64,000 bases of DNA, taken from the NCBI GenBank assembly GCA_016870995.1, contig VFZU01000007.1, positions 1-64,000 on the forward strand, written 5' to 3'. This document shows, in pieces, positions 56,957-64,000 of the stretch. The translations under genes were made by a program, and so were the position numbers. Each line of letters starts with the position of its first letter. Position 1 is the stretch's first letter. The notes under the pieces were generated by a model. That model was not told the origin of the DNA. It saw only the letters and a list, made by a program, of their open reading frames with translations, and did not search any database. The DNA is from Acidobacteriota bacterium (GTDB lineage Bacteria > Acidobacteriota > Terriglobia > Bryobacterales > Bryobacteraceae).

Positions 56957-56996
56957 GCTCACCAACGAGGAGATCCACGAGGTGTTTGGCGAGTGA
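56949..56996 (+). pseudogene. 3' remnant of an antitoxin gene
   Basis: The frame reads EFRLTNEEIHEVFGE and then TGA, which overlaps the GTG of the following VapC gene (GAGTGAAG). This acidic tail is what a VapB/Phd-type antitoxin would have next to this toxin class. Its 5' part is missing and replaced by the transposase gene. I could not find the N-terminal portion on the other side of the IS. Confidence 0.5.
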
Positions 56997-57376
56997 AGCT
57001 TCTGCTCGATACTCACGCCTTCCTGTTCGCCATCGGCGAGCCGGAATTCTTATCCCCTTCTGTCACAAAGCTCCTGTAGACTCCGACCTCCCAACGCTGG
57101 CTCAGCGTCGCCTGCCTTTGGGAAATCGCCCTCAAGATCCAAATCGGCAAGCTGATTCTCCCCACAGATCCCGCGTTCTTCCAACACCACCTTCGCCAGT
57201 TCAGATGTGACCTCCTATCGGTTGATGCCACCCACACCATCGAACTCCTCCGCCTGCCCCTCTTTCACAAAGACCCCTTCGACCGACTCCTCATCGCTCA
57301 AGCGCGCGTAGAACAGATGACACTCCTCACCCGCGACGAACAAATCCGGACCTACGAAGTTTCCACCCTCTTGTAA
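56993..57376 (+). pseudogene. VapC-type PIN toxin with in-frame TAG
   Basis: Read as one frame from GTG 56993 to TAA 57376 (128 codons) the product is a PIN domain: KLLLDTHAFLFAIGEPE with the first Asp, SVACLWEIALKIQIGKL with the conserved Glu, HKDPFDRLLIAQA with the third and fourth acidic residues, and TLLTRDEQI. Codon 29 is TAG (57077-57079), so only the first 28 residues would be made. With the antitoxin destroyed by the IS, loss of toxin activity is expected: a free toxin would be selected against. The codon use is C-rich, like the genes that follow. Confidence 0.8.
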
Positions 57377-57423
57377 CCCAAAATTCACCTCATCCCTTCC
57401 CCTCCTACGCTACCCTGCCCTCC

Positions 57424-60069
57424 ATGAGACTTGTTGCGCTCCTCCTCTGCCTCGCGCAAAACCTCCGCGCTCCCGCAGGCGACGCCTACGCCCTCCACAA
57501 CCCCGCCGGCATCACCATCCTCCCCAACGGTCGCTTCCTCGAACCCGTCGGCAAACACTACCCTCTCGCCCGCTTCCCTCACGGCATGGCCATCAGCCCC
57601 GACGGCTCCACACTTTTCGTTCCGAGCGACGGCATCGGCCAACTCGTCACCAACTGGCAATCGCCTACTCCTAAGATCACCGAGCTCAAGCCCCCACCTC
57701 CAGAAGGCAACAAGCGCATCCACCTCAACGCGGGCGGCGCAGACTTCTCACCCGACGGCACGCTCCTCTACTGGAGCAGCGGCGAGCGCGGCTCCGTCTT
57801 CGTCTACAACGTCTCCACCGGCAAACTCGAGGCCGACATCTCCCTCAACGCCCTGGGCTTCAACGACAGCTACGCCGTCGATGTAAAGCTCTCCGCCGAC
57901 GGCCGCTACCTCTATTGCGCCGACGTCACCAACTTCCGCCTCGCCGTCATCGACACCACCGCAAAGAGCACCATCGGCTCCGTCCCAGTCGGTCGCTACC
58001 CCTACGCCCTCACCGTCTCAGGCAACCGCGTCCTGGTCGCCAACATCGGCTTGTTCGAATACAGCTCTGTACCTGTCCCTACGGGCCCAGGCCACGACCC
58101 GCGCGGAATCACCCGCCCTGACTTCGGCTACCCCAGCAAAGAAGCCCGCGACGGCGTCGAGTTCGAAGGCCGCAAGATCCCCGGCCTCGGCGACGACAAC
58201 GCCCCCGAAGCTTTCTCCGTCTGGACCGTCGACGTCTCCACCCCCAACCAACCCAAAGTCGCCAACCGCTTCAAGACCGGCCTCCTCCTCCACTCCCCCG
58301 CCGACAACGGCACCACCGTTGGCGGTAGCGCCCCCAACTTTCTCACGGCCCGCGGCAACGATGTCTATGTTTCCAACGGTAACAATGACATGATCGAACG
58401 CTACGACATCAATACCGGCAAGCTCCTCGCCCGCAAGCGCCTCGTCCCCTCTCCTCTCGTCGCCCGCCTCCGCGGCGTCGGCCCCAGTGGCATGACGCTC
58501 TCTCCCGATGGCAAGCGCCTCTTCGTTGCCGAGAGCGGCATCAACGCCATTGCCGTCCTCAACGCGACCACCCTCGACATCCTGGGCCACATCCCTACGG
58601 CCTGGTATCCGTACCGCCTCGCAATCTCTCCCGACAGCAACCGCATCGCCGTCACCTGCTTCAAGGGCTTCGGCAACGGCCCCAGCGCCGGAGCCAACAT
58701 CCCAAACAGCGACTTCCTCAAACTCAGAGGCGTCCTCACCATCCTCGACACCCCAGCTGAATCCACGCTGCCTCAGCTCACCAGCAAGACCCTCCACAAC
58801 AACGGCATCGAGAATCATCCAAACGAACCCATCCTCGGCCTCCCCAAACAGATCAAGCACATCGTCTTCATCACCAAAGAGAACCACACCTTCGACACCA
58901 TCTTCGACCGCGTCCCCGGCGCCAAACACGACCCCTCTCTCCTGCGCTGGGGTCTCAATCAAACCATCACCGAACCCGGCCAGCCCACCCTGACCAACGT
59001 CCCCGTCATGGTCAACCACAACGCCCTGGCCCGCCAGTTCACCATCAGCGACAACTTCTATCTCGAACCCGAAGCCTCCGGCGTCGGCCACCGCTGGCTC
59101 GTCGGCGTCCAGCCCAACAACCTCATGCAGATGACCTACAGCCTCGGCTGGACCTTCAACGAAAAGTCCACCGCCCCAGGCCGCCGCTACTCCATGGGCT
59201 CGAATGGCTCCCTCATGCCTGAGGATTACCCCGAGGCCGGCTCCATGTGGGAACACCTCGCCCGACACCGTGTTCCTTTCCGCAATTACGGCGAGGGCTT
59301 CGAATTCCCGGGCGTCAAAGAAGAAGCCGACGAGCACCCCACCGGGGCTCGCGAGGTCGTCAACATCCCCATGCCCAAAGTCCTCTACGACAACACGAGC
59401 TTCGAATTCCCCATCTACAACACCAACATCCCCGACCAGTACCGCGCCCACTGGTTCATCAAAGACGTCGAGCAGCGTTTCCTCAGCGGAAAACACAAGT
59501 TCCCCTCCTTCCTCAACATCGCGATCTGCAACGACCACGGTGCCGCCCGACGTCCCGACAAAGGCTATCCCTACCTCGCCTCTTACATGGCCGACAACGA
59601 CCTCGCCCTCGGCCGCATCGTCGAATTCCTCTCACACACGCCCTACTGGAAGAACATGGCCATCTTCGTCACCGAAGACGACGCGGGCGGCGAACCCGAC
59701 CACATCGACGCACAACGCAGCTTCCTTCTCGTCATCAGCCCTTGGGCCAAGAAAGGCTACGTCACCCACCGCCACACCACCATCCTCAGCATGCACCGCA
59801 TGCTCTATCACACGCTTGGCCTGCCCCCTCTCAACATGTTCGACGCCCTGGCCAGCGACCTGTCAGACGCCTTCACAACCAAGCCTGACTACCGCCCCTA
59901 CCAGGCCCGCAAAGTCGACCCGCGCATCTTCGATCCCGAGAAAGCCAAGGACCCCAAAGACCCCGACTACGGCCAAGCTCGTCGCACTCCTTTCGCTCCC
60001 ATGGACGACCCCGAAGAAGTCGAACGCCTCGCCAGACAGGGCGACAAGAAGCCTGCGAACAAACAGTAG
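57424..60069 (+). CDS. Secreted YncE-like beta-propeller/alkaline phosphatase-type phosphoesterase
   Basis: 881 residues. A signal peptide (RLVALLLCLAQ) is followed by a seven-bladed YVTN/YncE-like propeller over about 20-470 (HGMAISPDGSTLFVPSDG, SADGRYLYCADVTNFRLAVID, LSPDGKRLFVAESGINAIAVL). The C-terminal half is a phosphoesterase of the PF04185 type, with HIVFITKENHTFDTIF (metal-site Glu/Asn), DNFYLEPEASGVGHRW, VTEDDAGGEPDHIDAQRS and HTTILSMHRMLYH. This bifunctional architecture is known in Acidobacteria and Planctomycetes. It probably cleaves phosphate or phospholipid-type esters outside the cell. It is strongly C-rich at third positions. Confidence 0.9.
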   Translation: MRLVALLLCLAQNLRAPAGDAYALHNPAGITILPNGRFLEPVGKHYPLARFPHGMAISPDGSTLFVPSDGIGQLVTNWQSPTPKITELKPPPPEGNKRIHLNAGGADFSPDGTLLYWSSGERGSVFVYNVSTGKLEADISLNALGFNDSYAVDVKLSADGRYLYCADVTNFRLAVIDTTAKSTIGSVPVGRYPYALTVSGNRVLVANIGLFEYSSVPVPTGPGHDPRGITRPDFGYPSKEARDGVEFEGRKIPGLGDDNAPEAFSVWTVDVSTPNQPKVANRFKTGLLLHSPADNGTTVGGSAPNFLTARGNDVYVSNGNNDMIERYDINTGKLLARKRLVPSPLVARLRGVGPSGMTLSPDGKRLFVAESGINAIAVLNATTLDILGHIPTAWYPYRLAISPDSNRIAVTCFKGFGNGPSAGANIPNSDFLKLRGVLTILDTPAESTLPQLTSKTLHNNGIENHPNEPILGLPKQIKHIVFITKENHTFDTIFDRVPGAKHDPSLLRWGLNQTITEPGQPTLTNVPVMVNHNALARQFTISDNFYLEPEASGVGHRWLVGVQPNNLMQMTYSLGWTFNEKSTAPGRRYSMGSNGSLMPEDYPEAGSMWEHLARHRVPFRNYGEGFEFPGVKEEADEHPTGAREVVNIPMPKVLYDNTSFEFPIYNTNIPDQYRAHWFIKDVEQRFLSGKHKFPSFLNIAICNDHGAARRPDKGYPYLASYMADNDLALGRIVEFLSHTPYWKNMAIFVTEDDAGGEPDHIDAQRSFLLVISPWAKKGYVTHRHTTILSMHRMLYHTLGLPPLNMFDALASDLSDAFTTKPDYRPYQARKVDPRIFDPEKAKDPKDPDYGQARRTPFAPMDDPEEVERLARQGDKKPANKQ

Positions 60070-60107
60070 CGAGCAACTCATCGAAGAATGTGTTGGTGTT
60101 GCATGCC

Positions 60108-60899
60108 ATGCGGCCGCTCCTGCTGTGGTTCTCGTTTCTTCTGCCCTGCCTGGCTCAAACGCTCGAGGAGAAAGAAGTCTTCCTCGCCAAAGCAGAAATC
60201 GTCCGTGAGCGGAACTCAAAGAAGGGCATCACGGGCACGGTCCGCGCCACCCTTTCCGACGGCACCATCACGCACGACGCAAGCATTCAGGCCATCAACG
60301 AGAGCAAGGCAAAATTCAAAGGCTCCGTTGGTGTCGAGATCAACTTCCGGGACAGCTACCTCTACAACGTCGCCGCTTATCGGCTCGGCAAATTGCTTGG
60401 CCTCGGCGGCATGATTCCTCCTTCCGTCGCCAGGTATCATGCGGGCCACGCCGCAGCGTGGACCTGGTGGGTTGAGAACGTCCTCATGGATGAAGGGGAA
60501 CGGCTCAAGAAAAACACCACAGGCCCGGACAAGGACAAGTGGGCCCGACAGACCCTGATCATGCGCGTCTTCGATCAGCTCATCGCCAACACCGGCCGCA
60601 ACGTCGGCAACATCCTTTACGACAAGGATTGGAACCTCTGGCTGATCGATCACACCCGCGCCTTCAGGCTGCAAAAGGAACTGTTAAAGCCAGAGATGCT
60701 CGACAAGTGCGACCGCCAGTTCCTGAATGCCCTACGCGGGCTCAACGATGAAATGCTCCGCGCGGAACTGTCTTCCTGTCTCCAATCCTCCGAGATCCGC
60801 GCCATACTGAAACGCCGCGATGTCATCGTCGCCCACTTCGATAAGGCCGGGCCCGAAAAGTTCTACGACTACCTGCCCAGTTCCACCCGCTTACCCTGA
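60108..60899 (+). CDS. Secreted kinase-like (HipA/FAM20-type fold) protein
   Basis: 263 residues from the ATG at 60108. A signal peptide (PLLLWFSFLLPCLAQ) leads into a protein with FKGSVGVEINFRDSYLYNVAAYRLGKLLGL (possible ATP-site Glu), RVFDQLIANTGRNVGNILYD and DWNLWLIDHTRAFR. The N-x-x-RN-x-GN and LIDH blocks are like the catalytic Asn/Asp and metal Asp motifs of HipA and of secreted FAM20C-like kinases. A secreted bacterial kinase would be unusual, so the activity is uncertain. It starts 38 bases after the phosphoesterase gene and overlaps the decayed phosphatase gene tail to tail. Confidence 0.6.
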   Translation: MRPLLLWFSFLLPCLAQTLEEKEVFLAKAEIVRERNSKKGITGTVRATLSDGTITHDASIQAINESKAKFKGSVGVEINFRDSYLYNVAAYRLGKLLGLGGMIPPSVARYHAGHAAAWTWWVENVLMDEGERLKKNTTGPDKDKWARQTLIMRVFDQLIANTGRNVGNILYDKDWNLWLIDHTRAFRLQKELLKPEMLDKCDRQFLNALRGLNDEMLRAELSSCLQSSEIRAILKRRDVIVAHFDKAGPEKFYDYLPSSTRLP

Positions 60900-61730
60900 G
60901 ACAGCGCGAACACTTCGCCCTTCTCAATCACCAGGCAAGTCAGCGAACCGTTGTAGGCAGCCGACAACCCCACATCGGCAAGAATGATCCGCCCATCAAA
61001 CCTTGACATCACCTCGCCCTTGGTCGGCGTATGGCCAATCACGATGCGCTTCACACCAAAGGCCTTCAGAATGCCGTCGAGTTCCGGCTCTGGCCCGCTG
61101 GCCATGCCTCGGTACCAGAGCGGCCCATCTGGGTCCATCAGCATTCCGTTGCTCACCAGCCCGGACAGTTCCTCTTTCGCCTGATCGTTGAGCATTGAGA
61201 TCGACATGCGCGCATACTTCGGGCTGATCCCGGCATGCACAAACAAGGTATCGTCGATCTTCAGCACCACCGGCCACTTTAGCAGAGCCTTGCCATACTT
61301 ACCTTCGAGCGAAAAGGCCTTCCGGTGCTCGGCATATCCAAGCGGCTTATCCTTGACGCGCAGTTCCTCCGACTTTGGAGTCACAAATGCCGCATACTCT
61401 CCGGGCGAAACATATCGCAGCTCACCCAGCACGTTCATCACCTCATGGTTCCCCCAACAACGTATGCACTCGTCCTTTCGCCTTGCGAGCCTGTCCCTCA
61501 AGCGAAGCAATCAGGTCGAGTGCCTTGCGCGAATCCGGCCCCCGGTCCGTGACATCCCCAAGCTGCACCAATTGTGCGTTTCCGCCTGTCCACTGATTGG
61601 CTTCATCGATTAGGCCTGCCTACCGCAGTACGGTCAAAAACTCGTCATAACCGCCATGGACATCCCCCACGACAACAACGCGGTCGACGAAGGCCATCAA
61701 TAAAGCAAAGAGAAGTACCAACATACGCAT
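60869..61730 (-). pseudogene. PPP-type (Shewanella-like) phosphatase, disrupted
   Basis: From ATG 61730 the frame gives a signal-like MLVLLFALLMAF, then GDVHGGYDEFLTVLR, a TAG (61622-61620), and AGLIDEANQWTGG, QLGDVTDRGPDS. At a run of five G (61455-61451) one extra base shifts the frame; after it the ORF 61510-60869 continues with GNHEVMNVLGELRYVSP, VHAGISP and IGHTPTKGE. These are the motifs of PPP-family metallophosphatases of the Shewanella-like branch: GDxHG, GDxxDRG, GNHE, HAG and GHT. The TAG replaces a residue that is often Gln or Ala (a CAG to TAG change would suffice). Two separate lesions make this a pseudogene unless both are sequence errors. Confidence 0.82.
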
Positions 61731-61744
61731 TATCATTAAAGCTC

Positions 61745-63484
61745 ATGGCAGGCCCCACGATGAAGGCGATGATCGCATCCGCCCTCATGATCGCGCAAAT
61801 GGTGGCGGCCAAGACCCTTCGTGACGCGGCCTTTCTGGCCACCTTCCCGGCCAACATGCTCCCTTGGGTTACTGGTCTTGCCGCGGTCCTGGCAATCGCC
61901 TCCAGCTTCGCCGCATCGAAACTCTTTACGCGGATCCCGCCTTCAGCAATTCTTCCCACCGGATTCCTCATGAGTGGCCTGCTGCAGTTGGCTGAGTATC
62001 AACTTTACGTTCGGGATATCCACACCGCCGCAGTCGTCATCTTTCTGCACGTCTTCGTGATCAACCTCCTGCTCACCTCCGCCTTCTGGCTGCTGATGAC
62101 GGAGTACTTCGATCTGCGCTCCGCCCAAAGAGCCTTCGGCAAGATCACGGCGATGGGCACACTCGGCGGCATCCTCGGCGGTCTTGCCGCAGCGGCCATC
62201 GGTTCCATACCGATGCTGATCCTCTTTACTGCTGCATTGCATATTGCCTGTGCCGTGGCCTTATGGGGCTTCCCTTCAACCGAGCCACCGGGCCCACCCG
62301 CACCTCTCAAGCCTTCGCCCTATCTGATGAACCTTGCCGGGCTTGCCGTCACAGTCTCCATCGGAGCCGGCGTACTCGACTATCTCTTCAAGTGGCAAGC
62401 CACCCAAACCATCGCCCCAGGTCCTGCGCTCACGCGTTTCCTCGCCCTGTTCTATACCGCCACTTCTCTGCTCTCCGTGGGAGTCCAGGCCCTCGCCAAG
62501 CCCGCTGTCCGCAGCCTCCCAGCCGCGATGGCGCTCGGGGCAGGCACCCTGATCTTCAGCTTCGGCTTTCCAGGCCTTGTCCTCTTGCGCGGGATCGAAA
62601 GCATCCTGCGGGGTTCGACATTCCGCGCCGGCTACGAGGTGTTTTATACCTTCATCGCAGCCCGGGAAAAACGAGCGGTGAAGAGCGTGATCGATATCAC
62701 CGGTGAGCGCCTCGGCGATCTACTCGCCAGCGCCTTCATACTCGTGCTGCTGGCGTGGAACGCAAGCAGCCCCCCATTGCTGCTGGGTATCGTGATCGCC
62801 AGCGCGGTTGGGGCTTTGCTGCTCGCCCTTTCGTCGGAACGGCAGTACCTGAAAGCACTCGAGAAAAGCCTGGTGCGCCAGCCCAAACCGCTTGCCAGCG
62901 ATGTCGGTCCGCAGTCCGGGATCATCCGTCCTGGTGGCGTCTTCGACAGCGGGTCTGATCATCGCATCACTGACCTCATCCCGCAGCTCGGCGACGATGA
63001 AGTCGCTTTTATTGCCATCGAGAAGTTAAGAGGCATGGCACCAAAACACGCTGGCCAACTCGCCGACGCTTTGCTCGACCCGCTTGCCTCGCCGGTCGTC
63101 CGCCGCCGCATCCCTCTCATATTGGCCGTCAGTCGTTCGCAATTGGCTCTCGACGCGCTCACCCTGGCCCTCAAAGATCCTGAGCATCAGGTGCGCTTGC
63201 GCTCCGCTCACGCCATGCGGCGGATCCTCAAAGAAAACCCTTCTCTGCTGCTCCAAACCGATCGGCTATGGAGCATCGTCGAGGCCGAATCGGATGTGGA
63301 CTTCATCTTCAGTCTGCTACGTCTGCTGCTCCCTTCAGCGACAGTAGCCATGGCCCAACAAGCCTTGAGCACCGACGATCGCCGCTTGCGTGGCACGGCC
63401 CTCGAATACCTCGAGAAGGCTCTCCCTCCTGCTACGTGGAAGAAGCTGGAGGCTTTGATTGAGCACCAGCCAAAGCGCTCTTGA
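61745..63484 (+). CDS. NTT/MFS-like membrane transporter with C-terminal HEAT-type repeats
   Basis: 579 residues from the ATG at 61745 (a second at 61760). The first 420 residues hold about 11-12 hydrophobic helices. The start MIAQMVAAKTLRDAAFLATF, then LPWVTGLAAVLAIASS, is like the ATP/ADP translocase (NTT, Npt1/Npt2) group: KxLRDALFL at helix 1. A later AREKRAVKSVIDITGERLGD matches the same family. Residues about 440-579 are HEAT-like helices (SPVVRRRIPLILAVSRSQLALDALTLALKD). NTT proteins with HEAT or cNMP domains are found in free-living bacteria; the substrate is unknown. Confidence 0.75.
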   Translation: MAGPTMKAMIASALMIAQMVAAKTLRDAAFLATFPANMLPWVTGLAAVLAIASSFAASKLFTRIPPSAILPTGFLMSGLLQLAEYQLYVRDIHTAAVVIFLHVFVINLLLTSAFWLLMTEYFDLRSAQRAFGKITAMGTLGGILGGLAAAAIGSIPMLILFTAALHIACAVALWGFPSTEPPGPPAPLKPSPYLMNLAGLAVTVSIGAGVLDYLFKWQATQTIAPGPALTRFLALFYTATSLLSVGVQALAKPAVRSLPAAMALGAGTLIFSFGFPGLVLLRGIESILRGSTFRAGYEVFYTFIAAREKRAVKSVIDITGERLGDLLASAFILVLLAWNASSPPLLLGIVIASAVGALLLALSSERQYLKALEKSLVRQPKPLASDVGPQSGIIRPGGVFDSGSDHRITDLIPQLGDDEVAFIAIEKLRGMAPKHAGQLADALLDPLASPVVRRRIPLILAVSRSQLALDALTLALKDPEHQVRLRSAHAMRRILKENPSLLLQTDRLWSIVEAESDVDFIFSLLRLLLPSATVAMAQQALSTDDRRLRGTALEYLEKALPPATWKKLEALIEHQPKRS

Positions 63485-64000
63485 CCAGCTCTCCGAATGG
63501 AGTCCCAAGCAGATGCGGTTTGTCTCGCCAGCTCCAGGCTGTCCAGCCCATTTGCCTCGCGTCGAAATAGGCAAGCAGTTCCCTGCCCCAATCGAGGTCT
63601 TCGTCCCAACCACCGAATTCGCCAGCAAAAACGGGCTTCTCCCAGGCGAAATCGCCAAAGCAGCGATCCCATTGCTTGCCCTTGTTTGGGTAAACATGCG
63701 TGGAATAAATGACATTGGGGAGATCGAGATGAACCCCTCTCAAGTCATAGGCCCAATCGAGCCCGCCCACCATCACAACCCGTTCCGGGTCCACCGCGCG
63801 GACGGTATCTGTGAGCAGATAGGCCCACTCCACCCATTGCTTCGCCGGCACATCATGCGGCTCGTTCAATAGATCGAAGATCACATAGGGAGCGTCGTTG
63901 AAGGCATGAGCCAGTGTCTCCCAACAAGCGATCGATCCCAGGTTAGGTTCGGGCGCAACTCCCGATTCAGCGCTCAACCACTGCAAATCCAAAATCGCGA
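63432..64000 (-). CDS. Glycoside hydrolase family 5 cellulase-like protein, 5' end outside window
   Basis: The last 189 residues of a GH5 enzyme; the frame stays open through the right end of the window, so the N-terminus is missing. Visible catalytic parts: FDLLNEPHD with the acid/base Glu, YSTHVYPNKG with the conserved His and Tyr, and VFAGEFGGWDEDL with the nucleophile Glu. The C-terminus ends WTAWSWRDKPHLL, the expected last strand and helix. It probably cleaves beta-1,4-glucans or mannans. It overlaps the transporter gene tail to tail by 53 bases. Confidence 0.85.
   Translation of the reverse strand, partial: AILDLQWLSAESGVAPEPNLGSIACWETLAHAFNDAPYVIFDLLNEPHDVPAKQWVEWAYLLTDTVRAVDPERVVMVGGLDWAYDLRGVHLDLPNVIYSTHVYPNKGKQWDRCFGDFAWEKPVFAGEFGGWDEDLDWGRELLAYFDARQMGWTAWSWRDKPHLLGTPFGELVKSALAGAQSKPPASST

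Noticed and set aside
58018-59538. 506-codon open frame on the minus strand inside the propeller/phosphoesterase gene
   Set aside because: Same cause: mirror frame of a strongly C-rich coding region; low-complexity product, no start signal.
45900-61622. Genome-wide amber recoding (three in-frame TAG codons: kinase, VapC, phosphatase)
   Set aside because: TAG is used as an ordinary stop by many intact genes here (for example vapB, xseA, the hydrolase ending at 8615, wecB), and two of the three affected loci show other damage. Nonsense mutation is simpler.

Overview
The window looks like a chromosomal piece of a GC-rich member of the Acidobacteriota, most likely the Bryobacterales/Solibacter group. 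The pointers are a PEP-CTERM secreted protein, a 3-keto-disaccharide hydrolase (DUF1080) gene, a planctomycete-type cytochrome (DUF1549/DUF1553) plus DUF1501 pair, a futalosine-pathway mqnD, selA, and many secreted proteins with short signal peptides. This assignment is inference from gene content; no rRNA gene is present.

Layout. 0-14 kb: secreted carbohydrate and peptide catabolism (PEP-CTERM protein, frameshifted DUF1080 gene, sugar isomerase + Gfo/Idh oxidoreductase operon, phosphoesterase, M20 peptidase, two alpha/beta hydrolases, DUF1501/PSCyt pair) with a VapBC module and a small thioredoxin-fold gene that reads through an in-frame UGA. 14-35 kb: core metabolism and information genes (nadB, glnD, a PQQ-type sugar dehydrogenase with a six-heme cytochrome, wecB, a DegT aminotransferase, xseA, guaB, efp, selA, trpS, a TrmA/RlmD methyltransferase) with membrane and transport genes between them. 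35-44.8 kb: a possible enzyme/ankyrin pair, then moxR-DUF58-giant VWA protein, HNH nuclease and ComF. 44.9-49.2 kb: hybrid histidine kinase broken by an amber codon, HPt protein, mqnD, HEAT-repeat protein. 49.2-57.4 kb is accessory: a structured RNA candidate, a kelch/Ig-like protein, HicAB, a 703-bp unit with 87-bp inverted ends carrying an AT-rich DUF4304-like gene, an IS transposase, and a decayed antitoxin/VapC pair. 57.4-64 kb: a YncE-like/phosphoesterase protein, a secreted kinase-like protein, a decayed PPP-type phosphatase, an NTT-like transporter with HEAT repeats, and a GH5 gene cut by the window end.

The strongest finds are: (1) a predicted selenoprotein of the ArsC-like family (UxxC in place of CxxC, complement 6631-6972), supported by selA 20 kb away; (2) the inverted-repeat cargo unit at 54517-55219; (3) three copies, at exactly 175-bp pitch, of the convergent xseA/guaB gene tails; (4) a nested-stem RNA with its own terminator at 49338-49560. 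Several genes carry disabling changes (DUF1080 and PPP-phosphatase frameshifts; in-frame TAG in the kinase, VapC and phosphatase). TAG is also an ordinary stop here, so these look like nonsense mutations rather than recoding.
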